From: Lucinisca nassula
Taxonomy: Eukaryota > Mollusca > Bivalvia > Lucinida > Lucinidae
Assembly (NCBI GenBank): GCA_963580285.1
Contig: OY757011.1
Coordinates: forward strand, 161,621,908-161,685,907
Length of the DNA: 64,000 nucleotides
Direction of reading: 5' to 3'
In this document: positions 51,772 to 62,695 of the stretch, in pieces
Numbering within the stretch: position 1 is the stretch's first letter
Layout of the letters: the number at the start of each line of letters is the position of its first letter
Program-made: the position numbers and the translations under genes
The notes under the pieces: generated by a model
What the model saw: the letters and a program-made list of their open reading frames with translations, nothing else
Told to the model about the DNA's origin: nothing
The model's database searches: none

Positions 51772-52959
51772 TATGAGCGCCGCCAAACGAATTTGTGTCT
51801 TCGAGTATTCCGTCATGACAAATTTTAACTGCGCATGCCCAGCCATTCAGAGGGGCCAGGGATATAGCTTTCTGTCTGAAGGTTCCTCTTGATTCACTGC
51901 TTGTATGAGCGAGCAGCGAAGGTTCTGGCGAGCTGAACCTTCGCTGCTCGCATAGCCGATAAGTACCAAAATCGCTTGACGGGGCCCATATAGTATAGTT
52001 ATCCATAAACCGTTGAACTGAGCATGCCCTTACATTGTCTTTTTATTTTAATTTTTTTTTTTTTTTTTCGTTTTTAAACTTCACATTTTATATGAACACT
52101 TATTCTAAACCGAACTGTTCAGTATGTGCACAATCCGCTGACATCAATTGGATTAAGCTTTCTTGCAGTCACTAGTGTCAAAAGTTGCAGTAGGGCTCAC
52201 AGGATGTGAGATCGTCGTTTAACCGTAAAAATTTCCTTTCCTTTGAAGCCTCTTGGTAAACGAGCGCCATGTGAACCTGCTATGCACATGACGTTTCATC
52301 GACCGGGCAAACAAACCATAGTTTCAGCTAACATATTGCAAAGGCCCATTCTTCTCCAGAACCAAACAACTAGGAATTGCGAAGCTTCCAAGGAAAAAAG
52401 AAAAAGAAAAACACCAAGTCTGCTCAAACGATGATCTTCTATTGCTCTTTTTTTTTTTTTAAATAAAAAGTAAATCTTGTGTTTCTATTTATTTATTTTC
52501 ATATATTTATTTATTTATTTATTTATTTTATGGAAAAATTACCACTACTCAGTAATGTAGAGAAAACTGTTCAATATCAATAATTGCAGAAACTTACACA
52601 TTATGACTATTGTAACAAAACGATATTTTAACCACACTCTGAGAGTTGTCTGCCCTTTCCCCTGAGCTATATACACGTCCCTTCATTTTACTTCAGCTCA
52701 CAGCTCCCGATAAAAAGAACTGACGATAATTTAGGTCAAGTTTTCTTATTTCCCCATTAAAACACACGTTGTAGGTACTTGATAAAGTCAAAATCACCTC
52801 ATTGAGACGATTATAAGACGTACCCACAATACAATATGTCATATAAGTCCCTAACAAGAAATAAGGAAACTAAACCCTTAATTATCCTCGTTTTATTCTC
52901 TCATCTGCAGCTATACTTCAGCCTCTGGCACTTTTTGGTCCTCTGTTTTAACTTGTTCA

Positions 52960-53235
52960 TCACATAAACATGCCCATATAATTTTGATAAACCTTATTTT
53001 TCTTATTTCTGCTCAAAAATATAAATTGTGGGTACTTATTAGAACCGCCTTGTGGGTGTTCACTGGTACCGCCTCTTTGGGCTTCGTTTTGTGCATCATG
53101 TTAAAAAGACAGTTATATGTAGACACCAGTAAACGCCACTTTATATAGAGAAAACTTGGTTCTACAGTGGCATACATTATTTTTTCTTATTTCGGCTACA
53201 AGACATAGATTGTGGGTACTCGTTAGAACAGAATC
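52960..53235. mobile_element. Fragments of palindromic MITEs
   Basis: CACATAAACATGCCCATATA...GTACTTATTAGAACCGCC (subfamily A left half) is followed by an inverted partial copy ending GATTGTGGGTACTCGTTAGAAC. Half palindromes only. Confidence 0.5.
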
Positions 53236-53323
53236 AGAAACAGAACCGTTTACTGGTGACACGTCCTTAGACAATCCTTCACCAGATCAGCCTCAGTGAG
53301 GAAATAAGAGAAAACATTCATCT

Positions 53324-53577
53324 GGGCCCAGTTGTTCAAAACTAACGACGTCGTTAGTTAGCGTATCGTTAAAACTTTGATCATTAAATATGGCAAATAT
53401 GTTAAAAGTTTTGCTGAAAAAATGTGAGCAGCTTTTGCGGATGCAAAAGCTGCTCACATTTTGTCAGCAAAAATACCAAAATGTGTGATATTGTACTTGC
53501 TAGAAGAGTTAACAATATGACCGCTAACGAGCTCGTTAAGCTAATTATGCTTTGAACAACTGGCCCCAGAAATTTAA
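53324..53577. mobile_element. MITE with 16-bp inverted ends and internal hairpin
   Basis: GGGCCCAGTTGTTCAAA and TTTGAACAACTGGCCCC form the ends. AATGTGAGCAGCTTTTGC is mirrored at 53439-53460. It has no ORF. This terminus is a different family from the A/B MITEs. Confidence 0.7.
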
Positions 53578-53734
53578 CCGTTTTGGAGATCTGAAAGAAC
53601 GTAATGTGGTGCTGGGTGTGCTACCGTAGTGGATTGTGGCTCACCCTTGTTGTTTTGTTGCTGTATAACGTTTTGCGGCGATAACACAAGTTAATAAGTT
53701 TCATGACCCCGGTGTCTGCTATTTACTTTAAAAC

Positions 53735-54012
53735 AGTATCATACGACATTGGGGCTTGAAGCGATAAATGGGCTGCATGCTGCTTCCACGCAGAGCTGAC
53801 ACCGACCGCAAACGAGTACTGGTAAAACGCTTAGAGGATCTAAGCCTGCCCAGGCAAAGCAGTGCGAGTCCATGCTTATAAACCCTATTGGGCTTGAGAT
53901 ATAAATTCATCTCAATGTCGGGTAAAAGTCCCACAAAATTAAAAGCAACGTCTCCAAAAAGTCCTATAAAGTGTTGACGGGGACGATAAATCTCAAATCA
54001 CACAAACAAACA
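53735..54012 (+). mobile_element. tRNA-headed SINE, family 1
   Basis: GGGGCTTGAAGCGATAAATG through GTGTTGACGGGGACGATAAA. A small deletion after CCCTATTGGG. It ends about 110 bp before exon 3. Confidence 0.75.
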
Positions 54013-54125
54013 TCTGACATTTAAAACGCATTTTATTTCACTATTGTTTACAAAAATCTAAATTGTGCGTCATTAGAAAACGCATGGATGTGTTATCGTA
54101 ATGTCATTTTCTTCTATCCTTCAAG

Positions 54126-54368
54126 GTTTGTTCCAGAAAGTATCCGGTGGTATGTGTCACATGACAGAATCAAAGATGCTGAAAAGACCATTAAGTATGT
54201 TGCCAAGATTAATGGTCATAAACATTTAGACATGGGTTTATTAAAAAGGTTGACAGAAACTGAGAAATCAGAAGAAATAGACAGGCGTTCGGACAGAAAG
54301 TACACCATACTAGACATCTTTAGGCACCGAAGTATTTTGAAACTGACTCTGCTTCTGGCGTGGATGTG
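54126..54368 (+). CDS. SLC22-family organic ion transporter, exon 3
   Basis: 81 codons between CCTTCAAG and TGGATGTG|GTGAGT. Starts FVPESIRWYVSHDRIKDAEK, the conserved PES(P/I)RW motif opening the large cytoplasmic loop between helices 6 and 7. The charged loop follows, then KYTILDIFRHRSILKLTLLL leading into helix 7 (LAWMW). Phase 2 at both ends. The reading frame is intact. Confidence 0.92.
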
Positions 54369-54559
54369 GTGAGTATACGAGCAGCTTCCAAATTTTTCAG
54401 CACACTGGGTCGACAAGTGCTTTGACTTAATTTGGTACAATTGCTAAAGCTAACATTTCTGTGCAAATCATATGCCTGATGAGATTAACAAGTCCGTGTA
54501 ATGAACACCCCTATTGATCCCACTTTATATAGAGACTAGATGGCGCAGTCGATGGTATA

Positions 54560-55145
54560 CCATCGCAAATACCCGCTTTTTCTATGAATAACACTAAAGA
54601 TATGGCAATATCATACTTTTTGACCTTTGACCCTGGGGCCATGTTGGGGTCAAGGTAACACAAAAAGTATTCCAATATGTTCTACATTCCAAGGGCTATC
54701 CAATAATCAAGTTTCGGAAGTGCAATCCCAACAGTTTGGAAGATATGATGAAGTCCTACCTTTTGACCTTTGATCCTAGGGCCTTGTTGAGGTCAAGGAC
54801 ACATGAAAAGTTTTCCAGTATGTTCCATATTCCAAGGGCTATTCAATAATCAAGTTTCGGGGGTGCAATCCCAACAGTTAAGAAGTTTATATGATAATGT
54901 CCTACTTTCTGACCTTTCCCTTGGGGCCATGTTTGGGTCAATGTCACAAAAAAGTAGCCCACTGCAATTTACATACCATGTACAATCCACATGCAAAGTT
55001 TCAAAGGTGTAACTTCAGTGGTTGCAGAGGAGATCCATTTACAAGAAACGTGGCGGACGGACGGACAGACAGAGGGACGGACGGACGGACAGACGGGCTG
55101 ACGCCCACTCAACTCTGGTACGAAAACAATATACCAGAGGTATAA
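54560..55145 (+). repeat. Degenerate array of about 130-bp units ending in GACGGACG
   Basis: Units with CTTTTTGACCTTTGACCC, GGGGCCATGTTGGGGTCAAG, CATTCCAAGGGCTAT and AATAATCAAGTTTCGG occur near 54627, 54760 and 54897. The end is GGACGGACGGACAGACAGAG and later ATACCAGAGG. Confidence 0.7.
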
Positions 55146-55342
55146 AAAGTGGGGATTTCAGGATAATCTTGTTTTTGAAAAAAAATATTGTGTGTTCTCG
55201 TTAGAACCGCCTCTGTTCTAACGAATACCAACAATCTCTATTTTGACTAGAAATAAGAAAAAATATCAAAACTTTTCAATTAAAAATGCTAGTTCTGAGA
55301 TATGAAAGCCGCAAATTTAGGGCACGGGTAAGTTATCGTAAT
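55146..55342. mobile_element. Degenerate palindromic MITE, subfamily A
   Basis: TCTCGTTAGAACCGCCTC is followed by an incomplete mirrored arm (TGTTCTAACGAATACC) and AGAAATAAGAAAAAATATC. Confidence 0.5.
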
Positions 55343-55549
55343 TAACCCTTGTCCTGCTGAGCCCGAATATGCCTTATTTTCCAAACAATGAAGATCCAGA
55401 TCAGATGGCTTCTGACCATCTGATAAGGATCTACATTGTTTGCCATTCAGATTTTGAATTTGTTGTAATAATTTGCATCAAAGAATCTGATTGGTTGATA
55501 ATCGGTAGTTGGTGTGGCATATATGAATATTCAGCAGGACAAGGGTTAA
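55343..55549. mobile_element. TTAA-flanked MITE with 19-bp perfect inverted ends
   Basis: TTAACCCTTGTCCTGCTGA and TCAGCAGGACAAGGGTTAA are exact mirror images. The interior holds GATCCAGATCAGATGG...GATAAGGATCTACATTG. Related copies: 59972-60185 and probably 63663-63898. Confidence 0.75.
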
Positions 55550-55582
55550 CATTTTCTTAGGATAATTTTTATTCTCAGGAGC

Positions 55583-55785
55583 ACTTGTGTGTTGAGGTTT
55601 TACGTTCAATTCAAACTATTTAGATCATTTTTGAGGCTTTGCTTCCGGTTTTGTGGGACTTTTATCCGACATTGAGATGAGCCGAAATGATATCTCAAGC
55701 CCTGCCGCACAGTTAGGATGTATACGCAGGGACGGTCCGAATCTCACCACTTTGCCAAAGCAGACTCAGGCCTCGTGCAAAATTA
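55583..55785 (-). mobile_element. SINE family 1, degenerate
   Basis: GAGGTTTTACGTTCAATTC through ATTTTTGAGGCTTTGCTTCC and GGGACGGTCCGAATCTCACC. The head is missing. Confidence 0.55.
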
Positions 55786-56886
55786 AATCATTTGGCTTTG
55801 AAAAACATGGTTTCTTTTGAGCATACGAGGGTCCCTCAATAAGTATCTGGCCTTACCTACTTAGAGTCACGCTTGGGTGCTTCTTTTTTCACATAGTCAC
55901 CCCGAAGCAATGAACACTTCCTTCATCGATGTCCCAAGGCTGAAAATCCGTTTTTGTAGAATTCAGTGTCTTAAGAGTGACACGCAATTCTTTCTTCAAG
56001 TTCGGAAACAAAAAGTAAACACTGGCTCCAGACCAGGGGAATAGATTAGATGTGGTAAGAGTTTGAAACCGTTCCGCTTCATTGCGTCCACAGAAACTTT
56101 GCAAGTATGGACTCTAGCATTGTCATGTTGCAACAGCATACCTTTTTATATCTTTTCTACGCCTTTTCTGTACTATAGCTGCACGTAATCGGTCCAATAT
56201 AATAGCATAATAGTACCCATTAATAGTCTGGACATGAGAAAAATAGTCCGCCAACAGAACCCCCTTGTTATTCCAAAATACAGTTGAATGGCCTTGCCAA
56301 CTGAAGGCCTACTCGTGAATTTATTTGGACGCGGTAAAGCGTGACCAGCTGTTGTTTAGTCTCAGGATCATAGGGGTTGATCTAAGTTTCGTCCCCGGTA
56401 ACAATTCTTACAAGAAAGTCTCCCAGATTAGAAACAGTGACTCAGACATGGACATTCGGACAACTCGTTGTTCTTTACTGGGGCATTTTGTCATCCAACG
56501 CGCTGAAAGCTTCCTCATGCCCAGCCGTTCATGAAAATGGTAAAAATGCTACCATCAGAAATCTCCAATCATCTAGCCATGTCCGAAACATTCATTTCCA
56601 TGTCTTGTTTTACAGTCCAACCTGTATTAAGCAAGCACCTCTGTGACATTCAAAAAGTGCTTGCTTAAGGCAGGACCTTGTCTAACACAGGTGAATTTTA
56701 ATGCATTTTCCTTTTTCGGGAACTGAATGCCTGCTTGCTTAAGACAGGTTGCTTGCTTAATAGAGGTGTCGACTAAGACAGGTTTGACTGCATTTCCCTT
56801 AGATTTTCACCAGCGTCGTCATCAGTAGCGTTCACAGGTCTTCCACAACGGTGCTCGTCTTCCAACGTTACCCGACCACGTCTAAT

Positions 56887-57151
56887 CATCACGAAAACAT
56901 GCCTATATAATTTTGACCCCCTTGAACTCCACTTTTATACAGTAAAACTGGGGTTTCCGGGGGTATACCTTATTTTTCTTATTTCTGCTCTAAAATATAG
57001 ATTGTGGGTACTCGTTAGAACCGCCTCGATGAGGCGGTTCTAACGAGTGCCACAATCTATATTTCGAGCAGAAATAAGAAAAATATCACAATTTTTCATT
57101 TTTTCGGCGATAAAGGTGGCAATGTATTTGTATAGGCGTGTTTGCGTAATG
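56887..57151. mobile_element. Palindromic MITE, subfamily A, in the mariner pseudogene
   Basis: CATCACGAAAACATGCC to GGCGTGTTTGCGTAATG with an intact palindrome at 57006-57050. Confidence 0.8.
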
Positions 57152-57277
57152 ATCAGCCACCCAATGTTTAAGTTGAATATGATGGAGTAGTCTTTCCGGT
57201 AACTTCACACAATTCCTCATACATTTCTTGATTCGTCTTCTTTTCCAATAACAGGTATCTAACCACTGCTCTGTAGT

Positions 57278-57558
57278 CAATCTCGAAAACACGGCTATAT
57301 AATTTTGACCCTCTTGAACCCCACTTTTATATAGTAAAACTGGGGTTTCCGGGGGTATGCCTTATTTTTCTTATTTCTGCTCTAAAATATAGATTGTGGG
57401 TACTCGTTAGAACCGCCTCGATGAGGCGGTTTTAACGAGTGCCTACAATCTATATTTTGAGCATAATTAAGAAAAAAATCACAATTTTTCATAATGAAAT
57501 TTTCATTTTTTCGGCGATAAATGTGACAATGCATTTGTATAGGCGTGTTTGCATAATG
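57278..57558. mobile_element. Palindromic MITE, subfamily A, second copy in the mariner pseudogene
   Basis: CTCGAAAACACGGCTATATA to GGCGTGTTTGCATAATG. It is very close in sequence to the copy 130 bp away, including GTTTCCGGGGGTAT. Confidence 0.75.
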
Positions 57559-57740
57559 CAATTTGTGAAGCAAAATTCGACAACAAGGACCCCTGCCATG
57601 TTATTTTACCTCGCACGGACTACAAATATTAGACTTGCCGATAAAAGTTTGTGTAACCATGAATAAAGCATTGATGTATAATATGTGAAAAGTGTGTCCT
57701 TGCCACGGGTAGGCCAATTAAATATTGAACGAACCTCGTT

Positions 57741-58027
57741 TTGTTTGTTTGATTTGAGGTTTAACGTCCCCGTCAACACTGTAAAGGTCATTTTGGAGAC
57801 GTTGCTTCCTATTTTGTGGGACTTTTACCCGACATTGAGATGAAATGACATCTCAAGCCCTGTCGCCCAATGAAACCAATAGGGTTTATTAGCATGGACA
57901 GTCCGCATCGCACCGCGGTTCCTGGACATGCTTAGATTCTCTAAGCGGTTTACCAGTACTAGTGTGCGGGCCGGATTCAGCTCTGCGTGGAAGCATCATG
58001 CAGCCCATATATTTCTTCAAGCCCCTA
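57741..58027 (-). mobile_element. tRNA-headed SINE, family 1, adjoining exon 4
   Basis: The 14-bp perfect target duplication TGAACGAACCTCGT occurs at 57727-57740 and 58028-58041. The next base after the duplication is 50 bases from the exon 4 boundary. Confidence 0.9.
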
Positions 58028-58091
58028 TGAACGAACCTCGTATAATTGGAGTACCTATTTGCTGTATCATTGCCTCAATGATTTTCCACAG

Positions 58092-58226
58092 GTTTTCAGT
58101 GGGACTATGCGGCTATGGAATACAGTTTGCAGTACAGAAATTATCAGGGGATCTCTATATTAACATGTTTGTCTTGGGCACAATCGGCATTCCGTTCTGT
58201 TTCTTGACCATCTATCTTTGCAACAG
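58092..58226 (+). CDS. SLC22-family organic ion transporter, exon 4
   Basis: 45 codons between GATTTTCCACAG and AACAG|GTAACA. G completes the tryptophan from exon 3 (WMWFSVGLCGYGIQF), then SGDLYINMFVLGTIGIP gives helices 7 and 8 in the pattern usual for SLC22 (SGNLYINFFLLG-like). Ends in CNR, phase 2. The remaining helices 9-12 are not found between here and 64000, so the 3' part of the gene lies outside the window or the gene is truncated. Confidence 0.9.
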
Positions 58227-58475
58227 GTAACATTGCTTCAGAATAGTGAGAGTAAGGAGGATGGATGCGTAAAGGATTGTGTTAAAGAAATAGATCTGCT
58301 CTAGCTGTGATTTGTTGAGAAATAAATCACTGTTTGGAGGTCAGTTATAAAGCATATCAGATCACGAGCGCGCGTGATTTATCTACTTACAACTGACCGA
58401 CAAATTGTGATTCATTACTGAGCAAGTCACAGACTAGAGCTGATGAACACGCTGAAAATAGGCAATAGTGTTGTT

Positions 58476-58779
58476 TGTTTGATTTTGTTTGATTTGAGGT
58501 TTAACGTCCCCGTCAACACTGTAAAGGTCATTTTGGAGACGTTGCTTCCAATTTTGTGGGACTTTTACCCGACGTTGAGATGAAATGACATCTCAAGCCC
58601 TGTCGCCCAATAAAACCAATAGGGTTTATTAGCATGGAAGGTCCGCCTCGCACCGCGGTTCCTGGATAGGCTTAGTACCTCTAAGCGGTTTACCAGTACT
58701 AGTGTGCGGGCCAGATTCAGCTCTGCGTGGAAGCATCATGCAGCCCATATATTTCTTCAAGCCCCTATAGGCGGGGGCC
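58476..58779 (-). mobile_element. tRNA-headed SINE, family 1
   Basis: Flanked by GGCAATAGTGTTGTT at 58461-58475 and 58780-58794, a 15-bp target duplication. Nearly the same subtype as 57741-58027. Confidence 0.88.
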
Positions 58780-58794
58780 GGCAATAGTGTTGTT

Positions 58795-59340
58795 GTTTCC
58801 TACAAATTCTAATAACCTTTCGCCATTGTTAGAAAAAAATCCGCAAACATTATTGACTGTAACACATGTATTTATGTCCTTTTGTAACGTTTTCGGTGCA
58901 AGAAAGTGACGTTACACCGTCTAGCGTCAAAGGATCTACGAGTGACGTCGTAAATTGGCAGCTTTTAATGACGTCACTCGGCACGCTCTTCCGCCCCGTT
59001 ATTTGCACAGTTCCTTCCCATTGCCTGTAAAGGCGCACTGTGATAGAATTCTCAACATATCAGATACTAGAGCTGAACTTTTTCGATTCCAGCACAATGG
59101 AAATTAAAAGATATATTGTTTCCATCAAATTCTCCAAACCGTTTGACATTATGGATTCTAACAAAAGCATTTCTGTCGTTTTGTAACGTTTTCGATGCGA
59201 GCAAATGACAATGCACCGTTTAACGTTAAATAATCTAGAAGGGACGCCATAAAGCGGTGGCTATTCGCGTAAGTCTCTTCTCATAATTCCTTTCCATTGC
59301 CTATTTAGGCATGCATTTTTTAGAATTTCTTATTATTCAT
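58795..59340. repeat. Diverged direct duplication of about 290 bp
   Basis: CTTTTGTAACGTTTTCGGTG (58878) and CGTTTTGTAACGTTTTCGAT (59176) start parallel passages that both end CCTTTCCATTGCCT-like. The first includes TGACGTCGTAAATT and TGACGTCACTCGGC. Confidence 0.6.
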
Positions 59341-59362
59341 ACAAACAAGTATTATGGATACT

Positions 59363-59646
59363 CGGTCCCCGCCCACCGGGGCTTGAAGAAATAAATGGGC
59401 TGCATGATGCTTCCGTGCAGAGCTAAAACCGACTGCACACGAGTACTGGTAAACCGCTTAGTGGATCTAAGCCTGCCCAGGCAAAGCAGTGCGAGTCGGA
59501 CCGTCCATGCTTATAAACCGTATTGATTTCACAAGGCGACAGGGCTTGAGATGACATTTCATCTAAAGTCCCACAAAATTGGAAGCAACGTCCCCAAAAT
59601 GACCTATATAGTGTTGACGGGGCGTTAAACTTAAAATCAAACAAAA
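59363..59646 (+). mobile_element. tRNA-headed SINE, family 1
   Basis: CGGTCCCCGCCCACCGGGGC head and GTGTTGACGGGGCGTTAAAC tail. Confidence 0.8.
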
Positions 59647-59971
59647 TGGAAACTTTTAGAATCACCTCAACAGTGCACTTCTAACAGGTACCGACAAAAC
59701 AGTTATGGAAAATTGTCTCTCTGAATTACTTTCGTTTCATTGGAGCTATGAAACTAGGCTGACGTGAAAAAAAAGGCTTAAGAAAGTAGTCACGCCATGC
59801 ATTCTGGGCAGAAAATTGCAGCTTTCGTGCCTTCCACGTCCAACGTTTCCGCCAAAAGATATCTCCTTTTATAGGAAAGTATTTGCTCCTTCCTTCCAAC
59901 TAGCGAGTTTTATGTGAGCTTACGCAATCACAAAACAGTGCCAAAGATACGTCTGAACTTTCAGTCAACTC

Positions 59972-60185
59972 TTAACCTGCTGTTCATGGCAACTATTGCA
60001 AACAGTGTAGATCCAGATCAGATTGCTTCTGAAGAAGCCGATGGTTTCTAAAGAAGTCATCTGATCAGGATCAACACTATCATTTAGTTTGTGAATTAGA
60101 ATTAATAAATTACATGAAGTAATTTGTTTTGTTCAAATGTAGATGTGTGTGGCTAAATTAATAAATGCGGCGGAATAAGGGTTAA
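59972..60185. mobile_element. TTAA-flanked MITE
   Basis: TTAACCTGCTGTTCAT and AATAAGGGTTAA ends, and GTGTAGATCCAGATCAGATTG...CTGATCAGGATCAACACT inside, as in 55343-55549. Confidence 0.6.
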
Positions 60186-60210
60186 GCCTATATAAGAATA
60201 ACACGCTACT

Positions 60211-60490
60211 CATTACGATAACACATCCGTGTGATATAGTGCATTTTTCAAACCTCAAAAAAGGTAATTTTTCGGATGAAAATTTGTAATATTTTTTCTA
60301 ATTTACACTCCAAACATAGGTTTTGGGTGCTCGTTAGAACCGCCTCATTGAGGCGGTTCTAACGAGTACCCACAACCTATGTCTAGGAGGATAAATAAGG
60401 AAAATAATGATTATCCCCCTAAACCCCAGTTTCCTCTATACAAAGTGGGGTTTAGGGGGGTCTTTATTTCACGGACGTGCTCACATGATG
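60211..60490. mobile_element. Palindromic MITE, subfamily B
   Basis: CATTACGATAACACATCCG to TCACGGACGTGCTCACATGATG, with a perfect palindrome at about 60330-60372. Confidence 0.8.
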
Positions 60491-60674
60491 TAATTTCACG
60501 TCTGTTGAATTACAGTATCTTTATTGAGCTTAAAAAACTTTTCAACATCTCTTCGTACCATATTTAACAGATGTATATATGAATATATGTATGCATTGTC
60601 TATATTGTTTTGCTGTGTGTCATGCTCTTCACGATTCGTAAACTGTTCTATGTTATAGGACGATAAAACTTGAA

Positions 60675-60979
60675 CTACGGCCCATGCCCATAGGGGCTTG
60701 AAGAAACAAATGGACTGCATGGTGCTTCCACGCAGAGATGGAACCGACCGCACACGAGTACTGGTAGACCGCTCAGAGGATCTAAGCCTGCCCAGGTAAA
60801 GCGGTGCGAGTTGGACCGTCCACGCTTATAAAACCCTATTGGTTTCATTGGGCGACAGGGCTTGGGAAATCATTTCATCTCAATGTCGGGTAAAAGTCCA
60901 ACAAAACTGGAAGCAAGTCTGCAAAATCACCTATACAGTGTTGACGGGGACGTTAAACCTCAAATCAAACAAACAAAAC
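60675..60979 (+). mobile_element. tRNA-headed SINE, family 1
   Basis: GGCCCATGCCCATAGGGGC head, GTGCGAGTTGGACC box and CGTTAAACCTCAAATC(AAAC) tail. Confidence 0.82.
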
Positions 60980-61339
60980 TTGAACTAGTATAATTTTCTG
61001 ATGACAATTCCGAATTATGGCATAAAGCTTCATAATTTTCATTTATTAACAACTCACTGTTTTTACCCATATGAGCCAATGCACGACTAAATCTACAATA
61101 AGACTTGATCGACCACCACAGAACATTCAGACCAGCCTGCACATCCATACCGTCTGCTCTGAATCTTCACTGCTGGCATGGACCTTCTATCGTCTGCGGA
61201 CTACATGTATCCAATAATTGACAAGCAAAGACTCTGTCCATACTTATCTCCGAAAGTGTTATTTTTCTGCTGAAAATCTGTGATATTGTTCTTATTTATA
61301 CTCCAAACATAGATTGTGTGTGCAAGGTTGTGATATTGT
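60980..61339. other. No gene; half of a subfamily B MITE
   Basis: TCTCCGAAAGTGTTATTTTT and ACTCCAAACATAGATTGTG near 61243-61320 are the left interior of a subfamily B MITE, broken at the palindrome. Confidence 0.5.
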
Positions 61340-62510
61340 TCTTTATCATACATTTAGTATAAAATACTTAGTTTTTGAATATGCGATACGAACGTGACAC
61401 CAGTGCACGTATCACGCTTTGCACGTGCTGCCATATCGCATGGCCTTTATCATACCCCAAAAATCCATATCACAAACCTTTATCGCACCCCTAAGCCTTT
61501 ATCATACCTCTGACGTCACTCTATTCGGAACACGCGGTGTTCTTCCTTTTGCGGCATTTCGCATTTGTTGTTCAGGACGCCATTTGCAATTTGCAATATT
61601 TTCGTCTGTTCGAACTGTTTGGCAAAAAAAAAAAAAAAACATGGCACGGCGCAGCGAATGCGAGAGGAAAATGGGCGAAAGAACGATGCAGTGGAATGCT
61701 GACAGACTTTTGGATCTCTTAAATTACATAGCTAGACCGAAGATAATGAGATTCTCATTGTAACTTTGGTATTAGGCAGATGCAATTAATACAATTTATT
61801 TTGAACAAATTTTTTAAAAGTGAAATGTATGATAAATAGATTATGATATGGCATTTTTCATATCATACCCCATATCAGCCCTCGACCCATATCAGCCCTC
61901 GGGCCTTCGGCCCTCGGGCTGATATGGGAGTCTCGGGCTGATATGGGGTATGATATGAAAAATGCCAAATGATAATCTCTATTATCATACATTTAGTATA
62001 AAATACTTAGTTTTTGAATATGCGATACGAACGTGACACCAATGCACGTATCACGCTTGCACGTGCTGCAATATCGCATTGGCTTTATCATACCCCAAAA
62101 ATCCTTATCACAACCCTTTATCGCACCCCTAAGCCTTTATCATATCTCTGACGTCACCCTATTCGGAACACGCGGCGTTATTCAGGACGCCATTTGCAAT
62201 TTCAATATTTTCGTCTGTTCGAACTGTTTGGAAAAAAAAAAAACATGGCACGGCGCAGCGAATACGAGAGGACAATGTAATTTACTTTGGTATTAGGCAG
62301 ATGCAATTAATACAATTTATTTTGAACAATTTTTTTTAAAGTGAAATGTATGATAAATGGATTATGATATGGCATTTTTCATATCATACCCCATATCAGC
62401 CCTCGACCCATATCAGCCCTCGGGCCTTCGGCCCTCGGGCTGATATGAGAGTCTCGGGCTGATACGGGGTATGATATGAAAAATGCCATATGATAATCTC
62501 TATTTAATAA
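61340..62510. repeat. Tandem pair of about 535-635-bp units, each with a long palindrome
   Basis: TTATCATACATTTAGTATAA begins units at about 61342 and 61980. Both contain GCGATACGAACGTGACACCA, CACGTATCACGCTT and an A-run before CATGGCACGGCGCAGCGAAT. Each ends in a palindrome (61843-61977, 62362-62500). Unit 2 lacks about 90 bases, including most of a 40-codon ORF (ATG 61641) present in unit 1. Confidence 0.8.
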
Positions 62511-62695
62511 TACCCCAAACATAGGTTGTGGGTGATCATTAGAAGGCGGTTTTAAAGAGTATCCACAACCTAATGAGGCGGCTTTTAACGAGTACCCACA
62601 ACCTATGTCTTACAGAAGAGATAAGAAAATATATATATATACCTCTAAACTCCAGTTTTCTCTGTATAAAGTGGAGGGATGTTCATTTCACGGTG
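62511..62695. mobile_element. Subfamily B MITE, rearranged
   Basis: Contains GTGGGTGATCATTAGAAGGC and two right arms in a row (ATCCACAACCT, ACCCACAACCTATGTC), then a short CCAGTTTTCTCTGTATAAA hairpin. Confidence 0.55.

Larger units (their letters stand above)
50962..54125 (+). other. SLC22 intron 2
   Basis: 3.2 kb with a subfamily A MITE, a truncated subfamily B MITE, a 17-bp perfect hairpin (51909-51951), (ATTT)n at 52490-52530, a hairpin MITE and a SINE. No exon was found in it and the flanking phases match. Confidence 0.8.
55826..57600 (-). pseudogene. Mariner transposase pseudogene, interrupted by two MITEs
   Basis: The downstream terminus ACGAGGGTCCCTCAATAAGT is at about 55827. Minus-strand fragments in order: EQWLDTCYWKRRRIKKCMRN (57240), RRGRVTLEDEHRCGRPVNAT (56870), VTGDET then a stop then INPYDPETKQQ (about 56390), VHTCKVSVDAMKRNGFKLLP and YFLFPNLKKELRV (56000). 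The tryptophan of TGDETWI is a TAG stop and frames shift repeatedly. MITEs at 56887-57151 and 57278-57558 split it. It lies antisense in SLC22 intron 3. Confidence 0.75.
54369..58091 (+). other. SLC22 intron 3
   Basis: 3.7 kb crowded with a repeat array, MITEs, a mariner pseudogene and a SINE that ends 64 bp before exon 4. The flanking phases match. Confidence 0.8.
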
